Below are positions 11,720-22,555 of a stretch of DNA of 64,000 bases, in pieces (the first letter of the stretch is position 1; the number at the start of each line of letters is the position of its first letter). The notes under the pieces are model-generated. The model was not told where the DNA came from, did no database searches, and saw nothing but the letters and a program-made list of their open reading frames with translations. The stretch is from contig CM060926.1 of NCBI GenBank assembly GCA_030737875.1, positions 165,377,079 to 165,441,078 of the forward strand, in the 5' to 3' direction. The translations under genes and the position numbers were made by a program. The DNA is from Allium sativum. Lineage: Eukaryota > Streptophyta > Magnoliopsida > Asparagales > Amaryllidaceae.

Positions 11720-12290
11720 GTGAGTCAACCAACTGTTGCGGAGTTTATACGCTTTGTAGCCAACAAATTCCTCACCGTACACGAAAAGGTAACGAGAATC
11801 ATATGTTGCTTGGTTTGTTTTAAAAATGTTTTCGTATTCAACAGTTTCGATAATCTTTGTGTACCGATCAAAAACGTCTACAAAACGACGATTACCTGTT
11901 TGGAGTTCAACTGATGTTCATCTAGTCGGCCAGGAACGAGGGTTGTTGTACAGCCGCATGATCAGTGCCCATCTTTCTTCATATGTTAAACCCTCCACCT
12001 TGCATTAGTAGCTCATCTCTTTTTTCAACGTCAATTTTGACTTTTACGAGGGCAAGCAAATCCTTGGAAGAAAATTCTCGAGTTGCAGAATTCGTTGTTT
12101 GAACACTATCACTAGGTCGTTGATTTAGTGGAGATGGACGCGGAGCTGTAACCGCTCGATGCTGATTCGGTCCAGGCACCTCTTCGATTTGTGTATCTTG
12201 AACTACTCCAACTCCATTATCGTTGAGTAGGTTTCGTTCGTACTCATCAAAAATCCTTTCCATATGTTCATCACTTATTTCGGAGTCCAT
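11720..12290 (-). pseudogene. Unrecognised Harbinger-borne ORF
   Basis: A 103-codon frame starts at 12290 (MDSEISDEHMERIFDEYERN) and ends at 11979. After a shift near 11995 the sequence stays protein-like to about 11730, reading LTYEERWALIMRLYNNPRSW, a TGA, then TSVELQTGNRRFVDVFDRYT and later LFVYGEEFVGYKAYKLRNSW. The product seems acidic at the N-terminus with a Pro/Ser/Thr-rich middle and a more globular C-terminal part. I do not recognise the family and assign no function. It lies inside the Harbinger element, downstream of the solo LTR and divergent from the GRF gene. The shift might be a missed short intron, but the internal TGA argues for decay. Confidence 0.45.
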
Positions 12291-12299
12291 GTAACCTAT

Positions 12300-13017
12300 G
12301 CATCAGTAAAATAACTGGATTAACTAGAAGTATGAAGTATTGCTAATAACGAATATTACCTTTCAACAAAGAAGGAAATAGAGCTCTCACTTCAGTCTGG
12401 AACGGTGATGCTTGAAGATATAAAAGGAATAGGAAGGATTATCAAGTATGCATTACTTATAAGGATAATGTACTGCCTATAGCAACAGTTCAACAAGGTG
12501 GACTACTCACATCACAAGAACTATAGGCAGTGAATAGTAATTTCGTATACTGTTGTCATTTATGTGGGAAAGGACTTCTTAATGCAGCTAACAGTTAACA
12601 TCACAATAAATTTTGGCATTTAGTTTTAAAATCAACGGTTGCCTTCTACTACAACTGAACACAGGGACAACAAATTAAACGCACAACAACAATGAATCTT
12701 ACAAGCGTACAACAACAGCAGTTTTACAAACTAGAACAGCGTTCAAACAAACTTCTACAACAACAACTTAGAAGTGTACGACCAAACCACGGTCATAGAA
12801 ACTAAGACAACTAAGCACATGAACAGAAATTCCGACATATAACTGGGCCAGGTCGTTGAGTAATGGAAACCTGGTCTTCGTTTACCCAGCTGTTCATATC
12901 TCAAATTGTGATTGTGTGGTAATTTACTTATGAGTTAATACAGCATACAACTGGGCCATATAAATAGATCTTCAAAGCCTATAGTGTCCAGTTACATCAA
13001 TAATTATATCACTGCCG
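12300..13017. other. Intergenic part of Harbinger element
   Basis: No coding region is recognised. It includes an A/C-rich stretch (12650-12830) with repeated acaacaac text, probably an untranslated or spacer region between two divergent genes. Confidence 0.4.
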
Positions 13018-13200
13018 ACATATGCTTTCATGTGTAGTGTATAGTGTTCTGTGGATAGGGTGGATTCCTTCTACTTGGAATTTGGCGTTACTTTATCTTT
13101 ATGTCACTTTATTACAAAGTTCGGTTGTATCACTTTCATCTTTCTGTCACTTTATCACGTTTGTCCAGCGAATGGACCAGTCAGTATTGGAATTTGAAAC
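13018..13200 (+). repeat. Internal duplicated segment, copy 2 (Harbinger element)
   Basis: This is the counterpart of 6840-7035, with the same order of short phrases (gtgtatagtg, ggcgttactttatcttta, gtcactttatcacgttt). It lies upstream of the GRF gene. Confidence 0.65.
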
Positions 13201-13308
13201 GATAAAGTTTACAAATTTAATCCTACAACGTTGAATGGTAAACAGATTCCCATAGTAGACAAGTCCGTATTGGGAATTGCAACATTTCATGTTTACTCCA
13301 CATGTTGG

Positions 13309-13319
13309 CCCTATAAATA
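13309..13319 (+). promoter_or_regulatory. TATA box of GRF zinc-finger gene
   Basis: CCTATAAATAT lies about 65 bases before the ATG at 13376. An upstream in-frame ATG at 13277 would precede the TATA box, so the later start is preferred. Confidence 0.55.
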
Positions 13320-13375
13320 TATACGGTTACTACGTTGTAGTTAGTTGGAACCAAAATTTTCATCAAAATAAAAAA

Positions 13376-13912
13376 ATGTCTTCATGGTCATGGCCATCGT
13401 CAATGGATTCGAACTATGATCAAAACTTTCCAGAGCGTCCTCCTTCAAGTCCAAGAACAGATATTGATTGGAATATCGAGTACCAAGAGCGGCACTATGA
13501 GGAATTGCGTCATGTCTACCCGGAGTTCACCCGCATGACGATTCGTCCACCAGTTGCACCTGTTCCAGAGGTAGGTCATCAAGTAGTCCAAACTGTAACT
13601 GAAGAACGCTTACAAGCGTCTACAGTCCCTTGTACTACGACTGCACCAGATGTAGGTCATCAAGAGGTAAGACAAGTTTCAGTTAACCAGGCTCCTAACA
13701 AGCAGGAAGTTAACTCCTATCTCGTTTGTTGCCACTATGGTTACGCGGTAGAGGTGGTAGTCCGAGCGGATGGAGAGAATATTGGTCGCAGAATCCATTT
13801 ATGCTCGCTATGGCCTAACGGATGCAATTATTTTGAGTGGATAGACGAGCGTTTCCCTCAAAGGGCAATTTCTTACGCCAACGAGTTAGAGCAAGAGAAT
13901 AGGCCACTTTAA
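13376..13912 (+). CDS. GRF-type zinc-finger protein carried by Harbinger element
   Basis: The chosen start gives 178 residues without an internal stop. Residues 1-60 are Ser/Pro-rich with an acidic DWNIEYQERHYEELRHVYPE stretch. Residues 61-110 hold two similar motifs (PEVGHQVV and PDVGHQEV). Residues 118-160 form a GRF-like zinc finger: CCHYG, NIGRRIHLC, then GCNYFEWIDE, giving candidate ligands C118 or C119, H120, C143 and C150. The signature GRF triplet is GRR here, and the usual second Cys is replaced by the CHYG variant. GRF fingers bind nucleic acid in other proteins, and short plant proteins of this type are often linked to transposons. The role here is unknown; helping transposition or the host interaction is inference. 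It is the least damaged gene of the element. Confidence 0.65.
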   Translation: MSSWSWPSSMDSNYDQNFPERPPSSPRTDIDWNIEYQERHYEELRHVYPEFTRMTIRPPVAPVPEVGHQVVQTVTEERLQASTVPCTTTAPDVGHQEVRQVSVNQAPNKQEVNSYLVCCHYGYAVEVVVRADGENIGRRIHLCSLWPNGCNYFEWIDERFPQRAISYANELEQENRPL

Positions 13913-14310
13913 ACCGCTTTGAATGAGCGTAACAATTAATGTGTTTGCGTACTGAATCTACTACCGTTACCTGTTGTGTCTTTACAAGCTTTTGTATCTT
14001 TCCGCTTATTTTTGAATGTATCGGTGTTCTATCTATTTGTGTTATTATTAAAAATAAACAATACGAGTAATCTTAATAACAAGATAAGTTACCAGGTACA
14101 ACAGAAAGAGACATGAAGATAACAATACAATACAACCACTAAACCCAAACTAGATGCTTTTTACACACAGACAACTACAATACAACCATAACAGTCTAAC
14201 AAATAAGATAACAACAAGATCGCACATACTACATAAAATTACAACTACAACACACTAAAGGATAACGTACGAGTACATATAGTAATACTAACATATCACG
14301 TAAACTGAAT
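13913..14310. other. Spacer between convergent GRF and PMD genes
   Basis: No coding region is seen. The A/C-rich text (14090-14260) suggests 3' untranslated sequence of the two convergent genes. Confidence 0.4.
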
Positions 14311-16503
14311 CTATGGTATATCACCAAATATCCACGAATCATCCGCAAGAGGTGCTGCTTCTCCACTATAGCCATGGTCATCGTCATCATCATCGTCGTC
14401 ATCATCTACTCGTCGTACAGGATGATATCGCTCGTCATCCGCAGTAGTTAGCTTGGTAATGCGAGCCGTCAACTCATCAACTGCGCGCTTATGCTCTCTA
14501 TACATCGTATCTCGAAGACCAACATGCATACGATATAGTTCCTCGTAGGGAAGAACAACGGGATCTGGAAACTGTGTGATAGTAGGCCGTGAAATATCAA
14601 CATACGTGTCTGGACCAGATGTCCCAGGAATGCCCACGGTCCAACCATAACTCGTCAGCGTAGTCGAGTAAGGTGGCTGAGGAGGGTGTTGACGAGGAGG
14701 CTGAGGGGGCTGATGATGAGGAGCCTGAGGGGGTTGAGGAGGCCTATACATAGTAAGGGTACTTTGAGACATGTCGCGTAAAACACATGGATCACCAAAA
14801 GGAGTGTAGGCGGAAGGACAAACAAAATCAACTCCGGCTGCATGTACAAACGTTGCCATATTAGTAGGCTCATAAAAAGATCCCCAAAAAGTAATGTAAT
14901 CTCTACCGGTAATGATAAATCTATCAGCTGGCCACCAGTCACCGGCATACTGCTGTAAATCAGCACTGGAATAGACCCATAAATGACCTGTATCAGGGTG
15001 GGGATCATCGGGAACAACGTCGACATTGCGTAACTGTCGCCAACAGCGCTCCCCCAAGTACCAGTAACATCCTAAACCAGGTGGGGCCGATACCAGAGGA
15101 AATCGTCAACCAGACAGAAATAGAGCGTGCTGCTGCGCTGGGCCTAGCAAGAACGGGGAATCGACAAAAGGACGCCACAGAACTGACTCTCGTGTGGTCC
15201 TCATCTCTATCTGAGTACGAGCCACTGCAAATACATGACGGCAATCACCTCCTGGTACAACCCGCCAGTTATCGGGCGACCAAGCTTTCACACGAGGGTA
15301 GAAAAGTGATAGTGTAGGATCCAATATCGGAAATGTCATGTTATGAAAGTACTCAAAATACCAATACTGCAGAACCTCCCAAAAACATGTAATCGACGAC
15401 CCACGAGTCCTAATAGTGCACTGCTGCTCCAAACTCCTATACAAATGAGCTAAAATCGGCGTACCCCAGTCATATAAAATAGGAGTACTGTCGAACGACA
15501 TGCCCGCAACAACAGCTACATATCCACATGGAAATGTGTTTGATGAATTCGTGAAGAATAAATTACCCATCATATATAATACAAACAATCTAAGAATCTC
15601 TAAGTGGTGTTCTACAGGCTGACGTTCCACTAAGTTCACTACGGCTTGCTTCATGAAAGAGGTTCTGATATGATGATTGTTTGTTAAGCCTCCCCTTCAT
15701 AAGTTCAAATGTGGAAATATACCAGCCAAAAAATCATACTGTTGATATAGCTCATCAATTGGTAAAGTGGCACCCTGACTAATTGGTATGCCAGTAAGCA
15801 TAGTAAAATCCAATGGCGTAATACCCATCTCTCCAAAACTAAAATGAAATGTATGTGTCGTTTTCCACCAACACATGGCTAAAACACCACATAATTGAAC
15901 ATCATTATTGTACAGGTTTTCAATACCTAAGGATGCAAATTAAAAATATTAAAATCAAGAAAATATATTTCATTTTCTAACATACGTAATATGTAAGTGG
16001 GTTCATCAAAAGTACGAACTCAAGAAATCTCCAAAACCAATACTTCTAAGATATCCTGCAATAATTCTGTATGTGTCGTACGCACGAATCGTCGTATACA
16101 AACGGACGATACTAACCCACGATCGTCGTGTACGATCAGTACGAGCCTAAAACATACAAAAAAATAACTAATGTTTGTACGACACACTTCTTGATCAAAT
16201 ACCGACTAATACATTAACCAGTTTAAGAAGTTATACCTCAAAATACGACTTCAAGTTATCGGTAAGGTGTCTTTCCCCTTCAGGCAGTTCGCGCAAATCA
16301 GCCAACTTTTTCTCTGCAGACAAATTAACATCGATGTGTGGATCCAATGCAGCATAAACACCGGCTTTGGCAACCCGTCTTCTCCGAACAGGTTTTGAAC
16401 GACGAGCGTCGGACGTACTAGAGTCTTCAACCGGTTCATTCTCCGCTTGTGCATTGTTGTTGGAGACATTACGACTTCTAGAACAAAAAATAGCTTTACC
16501 CAA
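14311..16503 (-). pseudogene. Plant mobile domain (PMD) protein gene in Harbinger element (broken)
   Basis: Exon 1 runs from ATG at 16503 to a GAG|GTATAA donor at 16237. It encodes a basic RRRRVAK patch and KKLADLRELP. Exon 2 starts after TTTTAG at 16146, and its 3' limit is unclear because coding seems to shift frame near 16020. The last exon starts after CCTTAG at 15926 and runs in one frame to 14311. It has the PMD core: CWWKTTHTFHF, then FGEMGITPLDFTMLTG, then IRTSFMKQAV and GNLFFTNSS. Two in-frame TGA codons (15697-15699 and 15106-15108) interrupt it. The C-terminal part is Pro-rich (repeated PPQPP) and ends with an Asp run. In Arabidopsis, PMD proteins such as MAIN and MAIL1 act in transposon silencing and gene expression, and PMDs are known inside several plant transposon types. 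Its role here is unknown. Confidence 0.75.
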
Positions 16504-16645
16504 TCTTCTAACTGGCTTTTTTTTTTAAAAAAAGAGGTTTAGAGCTTTCGGCGGAGGAAGAAGGAAGAAAGGAGTGGCGGCTGCGAAGGGTTTGAGAGCA
16601 AATCAATACGGGTGCAAATAAATAGGGAGGGGGGACCCGACACGC

Positions 16646-16735
16646 GGTTAAAGGTTAAAACCCTTAACCGGTGTAGGGTAAACCGATGAATAATCACTGG
16701 TTTCCCCAACACCGGCCAAGGGTTTTAACCCTTGG
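16646..16735. repeat. Right subterminal inverted repeats of Harbinger element
   Basis: GGTTAA..TTAACC (16646-16669) and the palindrome CCAAGGGTTTTAACCCTTGG (16716-16735) mirror, with different sequence, the hairpin cluster at the left end. Confidence 0.75.
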
Positions 16736-16776
16736 AGGGTCGCTCGTGTCAACCCCCTCGAATTGACCACGAACAA

Positions 16777-16794
16777 CCCCCCGTTGGGATGCTC
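16777..16794 (-). repeat. Right terminal inverted repeat of Harbinger element
   Basis: Inverted it reads GAGCATCCCAACGGGGGG, matching the left end at 15 of 18 positions. It is followed by TAA at 16795-16797. Confidence 0.85.
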
Positions 16795-16797
16795 TAA

Positions 16798-19150
16798 GTC
16801 CACAAAGTTATGGAAGGAGAAATATGTTAACTGTTTATATGGAGTTGAACAAGGTCAACATAAGATGTTTGCATAACCAATAGTCTTTAGTTTTTATATC
16901 GTTTTTCTTTTTGAGAAATTTATGTTTCACCCTTGGAATATTTTGGAAATACAAGAAAACCCTTCAGCCTTTTTCTAATTATGTCAATGGTGCCCATTCT
17001 GTTAAGAGAGCAATTGTTCTGTGCCCAACACCCCTGTCATGTGTGTGCCCACCAATCAAATCTTTCAATTTCTGTTTTTTTCATGTAAGTCCCCGGACAA
17101 TTAAGGTATTTAACTGCAAAATACGAAAATCAGGAGCTATGATTGGTTGGGGACCCAGGGCACATATAAAACGGGGACTGAAGAATTGATGCGATTCGTT
17201 AATGGTTATATCTTATTATCCAAGTTCCTATATAACGTTTAAACTTGACAGTGTACTTGCTGATTTTTTATTTTATCTCATGGAGCAATAACTATAGGAC
17301 AGTGGTATACTACCCCCAAATCGAGCTCTATTAGCACACTTTCTATGTACATATGACTTATAAGAAAATGCTATAGAAATTACTCTAAACAGTTGTTATT
17401 ATATGCTAGAGTGACAGCGCTGCACAAAGTAATACTTATCAGGTGGCAGGTGTGGAAATGTTCCAATTTTTCGATATTATGATTTAACAATCTACTATCG
17501 CATGCAGAACTTTCAAAACGTTAAACAAAAATGAAGGGCAATAAGAATATTTTAGGATGAAGACTTCTATCTATATACGTTCTTTAATTCTTATTTGTTA
17601 ACCCTGTCAGAATACGTGTTTCGTTTGTAGCTGCAATATCATTTTGGGAAAAAGGATAATATTGTATATCATACATAATTTCATCAGGAACCTTATTGAA
17701 ATCTACAGATTTAATATTATCTTTAACCAAAGGTAAGAAAGTGTGTAAAACCTTACAAAAACTTAAAACTAACAATGTTAATGAATCAATCAAAATTTTC
17801 CTGTATCAATCTTTGTGATGCTTGATGACTTATCATGTAATAAAATGTTCTTTTCATTTTGAGGAATATATATTTTATGTTGAAATTAAGTCATACTAAT
17901 TAATTAGTAGATCACAAAGGCATTTGAAATTTGCACTTTTCATTTGGAAAAGATATTGGCTTCTATTATCATGACCATTTTCAGAACATCATCAACTCAC
18001 ATTCATCTGATGTGGAGTAGGTATTAACTGAGTATGATTTACTATCATTCGATCAGTATAAGCAAGATCCTCACCATACTCATCCGCATCTTCGGAATCA
18101 AATGGATCATCATGTGGAAACCGCTGACGCGTTGTTCACATTCGATTTAAATCAAGTAAGTCAGACGTGATTTTTCGTTACCACTAAATGCTTTGTCGAA
18201 CTATCGCCCAGGAACGGACATTAAATACTTTGGTGGCATCTGGCATGCACCCTTGTTCATAAGCATGTACGTTAAATATATGTTTGATTCTCAACGTTCT
18301 TCAGTGATTGCTTTTACTGCATCCTAAAACGTACACATTTTCTACTCACTTTTAGCACAATTATTTCATCTCGGTTTCCTAAGGATTTCTCACTTTTATA
18401 TCATTTTCACATAAAATTGAGACTTAGTCTTCATTTAATCCATAATGCTACTAATCTAGGCGAACACTTTATATGTTAGAGAATTTTTTTTTAATTCAAG
18501 AAAGTTTATTAAAATAATTAAAAAAATATGCCACTTTTTAAAACTATTTACAAATATAAGTCATTTTTCGTCATGTCAATGGATGATACTTGGAAAGCTA
18601 CCCATATTAAATATGAGCGACTTTTGAAAATGCATTTGTGTTATATTGTTTAAAAATGGTTAACTCTAAAATTGGAATCAACACCAAATGATAATGTGAA
18701 AGCTTCAGCCTTAGAAGTATCCAAATAATATCATACACAGATCATAGATAATCGACAAGTAAAAAGCAGAAATAAGAAAAGAGACATAAACTTTTTATAG
18801 TGTTTCGGGTGATCTGTGTCCACTTCAATTGATCTTTTATTATGATCTTGCTAGTCAAATCTCTTTGGATCTCAACTAGACAGGAGTCCTATATCTAACA
18901 AGCCTTAGATGATGTTATAGGAGATAAGAGGTGAAGTAGTTATAATACGGTAGAGTATTAGCGTCTATAGCAAGATCCGATCCCCATTTTAGTTGAGTGT
19001 AGGTTGGAACTTATAGGCAAATTTGGCGGGCGTTGGACTTGTAATAGAATCCAGTTATCATGACCAATCATCACCAAAAAATACATGGTCCCCCGAGTCA
19101 ATCCTATGAGTCGGTGCCGAGTGATATTATGACTCGCTGTCGAATCATAG
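16798..19150. other. Region without recognised gene
   Basis: Frames are short and I recognise no domain. Around 18020-18165 a stretch of some 45 codons stays open and could be a decayed exon, but nothing supports a product. I saw no clear transposon ends. Confidence 0.4.
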
Positions 19151-19189
19151 GTACACTATAACAAAAACACCATATTACAACTTTAATTT

Positions 19190-19400
19190 TACAACGGTGG
19201 TAAACGCACCGTTGTAATAAATGGGTTTTTACAACGGTGGTAAAAGCACCGTTGTAATAAATGGTTTTTTTACAACGGTGGTATAAACACCGTTGTAACT
19301 ACAACAAAAACACCATATTACAACTTTAATTTTACAACGGTGGTTAAAGCACCGTTGTAATAAATGTTTTTTACAACTTTTTTCCAGAAAAGTTGTAATA
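19190..19400. repeat. CACTA left subterminal hairpin array
   Basis: Four units of TACAACGGTG followed, a few bases later, by CACCGTTGTAA recur with a period of roughly 40 bp. A partial second copy of the terminal sequence (ctacaacaaaaacaccatat) lies at about 19299, so the end has been partly duplicated in tandem. Confidence 0.85.
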
Positions 19401-19489
19401 AATTTATTTTTAACAACTGTGTTATTTTGACAGCTGTAATAAAAGCCTATCACAACTTTTATTCTTTGATTGTTGTAATATATGACTAT

Positions 19490-19920
19490 ATTTTAATATT
19501 AATTATTTTCATTAAATAATTTTTAATAATTAATATTTTCAACTAATTTGTAATTGACAACCAATTAGTAATTATTAATTAATAATCAATAAATACATAT
19601 TTAATATTTAATTAAAAATACATCAATCAATAAATAAATAATTCCTACTAATAATTACTAATTAACAACCAATTAGTAATTATTTAATAATAATCAACAT
19701 ATAAATATTAAATATTTAATTAAAAATAATTATTTATAACTACTTCATTATTAAGTACTAGTAATTAATTAGTAAGTAATAACTAATGAGCGGTTAATAA
19801 TCAATTAATTAATAATCAATAAGTAAATAACAATTAATAAATATTTAATTTATAATTAATCATGACTATTAGTAGTAATTAATATTTAGTATATAATATT
19901 TTTTAATAAGTAATCGTTGT
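19490..19920. repeat. Low-complexity TTAATTA block
   Basis: Almost pure A/T built from attaattaataatcaataa-like words. No coding capacity. Confidence 0.8.
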
Positions 19921-19961
19921 TGAAAGTTTTTCCAAAATCTTTTGTCAAATATGATCCCTAC

Positions 19962-20022
19962 GGAGGGGGGGTCCAAAGGGGGTGGCAACCCCCCAAGGTG
20001 GGGGTGCGGGGGCAGCGCCCCG
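19962..20022. other. G-rich block with inverted GGGGG/CCCCC words
   Basis: Runs of five or more G alternate with CCCCC, including GGCAACCCCCCAAGG and GGGGCAGCGCCCCG. It could fold into hairpins or G-quadruplex in single strand. It stands out sharply from the AT-rich block before it. Confidence 0.6.
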
Positions 20023-20224
20023 TCCGAAACGGTACATTTTGTGTACTATTTAGTTGTAAATATTAAAACTTAAACCTGGGGCATGAAATTTAAACGCACG
20101 AAATTTAAACGCATGAAACTTAAACCTGAGTACCAATAATCAGACCAAGGATAACTATACTAAAAATTTAAACTTAATTTCAGCCCAGTTTCAGGATCCA
20201 ACCCATTATTAACGTGCAACCCTC

Positions 20225-22040
20225 ATTTGATTTACCAAACCCTAACACGTAAGACTCACTCAACAAGGAGCCGCCGCCTATACCTTTTGCATTCCAATTC
20301 GCTTGAAAAAAACCCTAGTTCCAAAAGAAAAAAAATGGCGATTACTCTCATTCGTTTTCGATTTCCAGCGTCTCCAAGCATTTTCATCCCCCCTTCGATT
20401 TCCAGCATCTTCATCCTCCTTCGATTTCCAGCATCTTCGAGTTCCGAGCTCCTAGCAATCGAGCATCCAACGAGGAAGGACCCGTTTACTGGTTTATTTA
20501 TTCCCAGCAATCGAGCATCCCAGCAATCTCCGACTTTCGATTTCCAGCGACGCTATTATTGATTTTGAAGACGACGATGAAACTTGGACGGGTGGTGCCA
20601 GAAGACTCGATTTTGGGGATCATAAAATCGACTTTGGGAGAGTGACCAGGCAAAGGCTCGATTTTGTTTACTGGTTTATATATATATTCTTTTTTCTTCT
20701 TCAATTCATTAGTTTAGTTCATTTTAAATTCCTGCCTTACTTTCAGTTAATTGTAGGTTGTTTTTCCATTCCTAGTTGATAGTTAATCATAGTTCATAGT
20801 GGATAATCATAGTTAATATTCCTAGTTGGTGCACAATACCGATTTAGATTCAACTATATTTGGAACTGGATTCTGCACTAATGTAAATAATTTTTATAGA
20901 GGAAAACCTGTAAACATTCAAAACCAAGTGATGACCTCAATTATGTGTCGTTGCTTTTGAGAAAATTGTGTTACGTTCAATATTCTTGTTCAGTTTTTCA
21001 ACTGAATTTATGCTTTCTCTTTACACGAGCTGAAAAAAAAGTATTGTTTTTTATTAACTGCAATGGTGTTAAAAGAAAATTACTCATTGTTCAAGATTGG
21101 TTGCAGGAAAGAGATTGCTTTCATTGATTGCTTTCATTTAGTGGTTGATTTTGTTTTACGTCTCCAGTTGTTTATAATAATAGTAATAATTTTTGCTATT
21201 ATTTTGATAGGAAGTGATAAAATCATTTCAAGTTTACAAATATCGGAAAGGATTGGTTCTTGGCAGAGATGAGTCATGGTCACAAAGCTCTATTTGAAGG
21301 TATGGATATGAAACCATAAGCTATATAATTTTGTTGATGTGCAAATTATGAGTTATCTCCATCCACATGCGTACTCCAGTTAACAAAATCGCTACATGAG
21401 TTGAAATAATTTGTTATAAAAGAGCTAACATGATTGTACACTATTTGATATGTGGCTAGTGCTTCATCCAATCTCTTTTTATTTCGTCTACTCTTTTCAA
21501 TTTCCTTATAAATTATCTGTTCATTACAGAAATAGTGTAAGACTTATCTAAGAGAGTAATAAAAGCTAATATTTAGTGATTCCGGTCAAGCCAGATCTTA
21601 TACTGAACTTCCTAGTTTGGATATCTGCCAATTAGCCTTGGACATTTGGACTTGTATCATTTCTTGTCACGTTCAGTCCAACTTGAAATCTACCATTTTG
21701 TACAGCTTCAGTTCAACTAAGATCGCTTATATAGTTCTTGTTCAATCAAGTTCATTTATAAAGAAAACTTATTAAATGAGTCCAAATTAGTTGTGGTTGA
21801 TGTAAATATGTGAGCTGCTACAAGTAGAATGTGTGGACTGCTTGTTAGGTGATATTATCACGTGCTTGTTAGCTGTTTATTTTGTGCACTCACATGTTTT
21901 CAATTTTCGTTACATGCATAAATCTATACTGCAGCACTAACAGTTTGATAATTTCTTTCTTAGGAATGGATATTAAGGAGAAAAAGGAGCACAAGGAGAT
22001 TAACATGAGCAGAAGAAAGTTAGAACTGTTATAAAGTCTT
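20225..22040 (+). other. Gene-like interior of CACTA element
   Basis: From about 20225 composition becomes exon-like: an AAACCCTAA word, an ATG at 20335 preceded by an A-run, and repeats of cgatttccagc. A frame across 20227-20562 is open but looks like low-complexity Ser/Pro/Ile text, and no domain is recognised. Later pieces (21960-22035) read as a short charged Lys/Glu-rich tail. It may be a remnant of the element's own gene or captured host sequence; I cannot tell which. Confidence 0.35.
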
Positions 22041-22269
22041 TGTATCTTCAGTTTTGTCAGTGTATTATCTAAAAAAAAATGATGAGTTTGAAATTAATAA
22101 TATATTGTTTTCGTTTATGTTTTAAGTTTGTTTGATATCTTCAGTTTTTTTAGATAATATGTTCTGCAATGAATTCTTTTATTAGTAATATGTATATAAT
22201 TTGTGGATATATTACAATTGTAAAATATAAAAATTGTAAAATATAAAAATTGTAATAAAATATATCACA

Positions 22270-22500
22270 ACGGTTATAATTAGTTGTAAAAATTAAAACA
22301 ACAACGGTGCATAACTGTTGTAATAAACTTATTACAACGGTGGAAAAAAGTTGTAAAATATACATATTACAACGGTGTTGCAACAGTGCAGAAAAGTTGT
22401 AAAAAATATTAGGCTATTACAACTTCTTAATACACGACGGTTTGCCCACCGTTGTAAAATGTATATTACAACGGTGTTCCACCGTTGTAATAGGGTCATT
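22270..22500. repeat. CACTA right subterminal repeat array
   Basis: ACAACGGTG, its inverse CACCGTTGT and diverged forms recur about eight times before the right end, matching the left subterminal array in sequence. Confidence 0.85.
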
Positions 22501-22555
22501 TTGTTGTAGTGGTATATGATAAAGATAGAATTTCTTTAGCTTTTCTTTATTAAAC

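Larger units (their letters stand above)
3162..16794. mobile_element. Large PIF/Harbinger DNA transposon carrying extra genes
   Basis: The ends read GAGCATCCC at 3162-3170 and its inverse GGGATGCTC at 16786-16794, flanked by TAA at 3159-3161 and 16795-16797, the 3-bp target typical of PIF/Harbinger. Inside are the two hallmark genes, a Myb/SANT-like ORF1 on plus and a DDE transposase on minus. There are three further coding regions: an unrecognised ORF, a GRF zinc-finger gene and a PMD gene. The span is 13.6 kb, or about 9.1 kb after removing the solo LTR at 7184-11674 and its duplicated target. That is long for this superfamily, usually a few kb. The alternative is a second, older element fused into the right half, but I found no second set of ends. 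All core genes carry breaks, so this copy is probably not autonomous. Confidence 0.85.
19154..22511. mobile_element. Non-autonomous CACTA (En/Spm-like) element
   Basis: The left end reads CACTATAACAAAAA and the inverted right end CACTACAACAAAATGACC. Both are flanked by the 3-bp duplication GTA (19151-19153 and 22512-22514). Dense subterminal repeats of ACAACGGTG lie at both ends, as expected for CACTA elements. At 3.36 kb it has no recognisable transposase. The centre holds an AT-rich block, a G-rich block and a gene-like stretch. It lies about 45 bp from the family C LTR start. Confidence 0.85.

Noticed and set aside
14655..15026. 123-codon minus frame inside the PMD gene
   Set aside because: Shadow of the PMD frame, which has the recognisable domain and Pro-rich tail.
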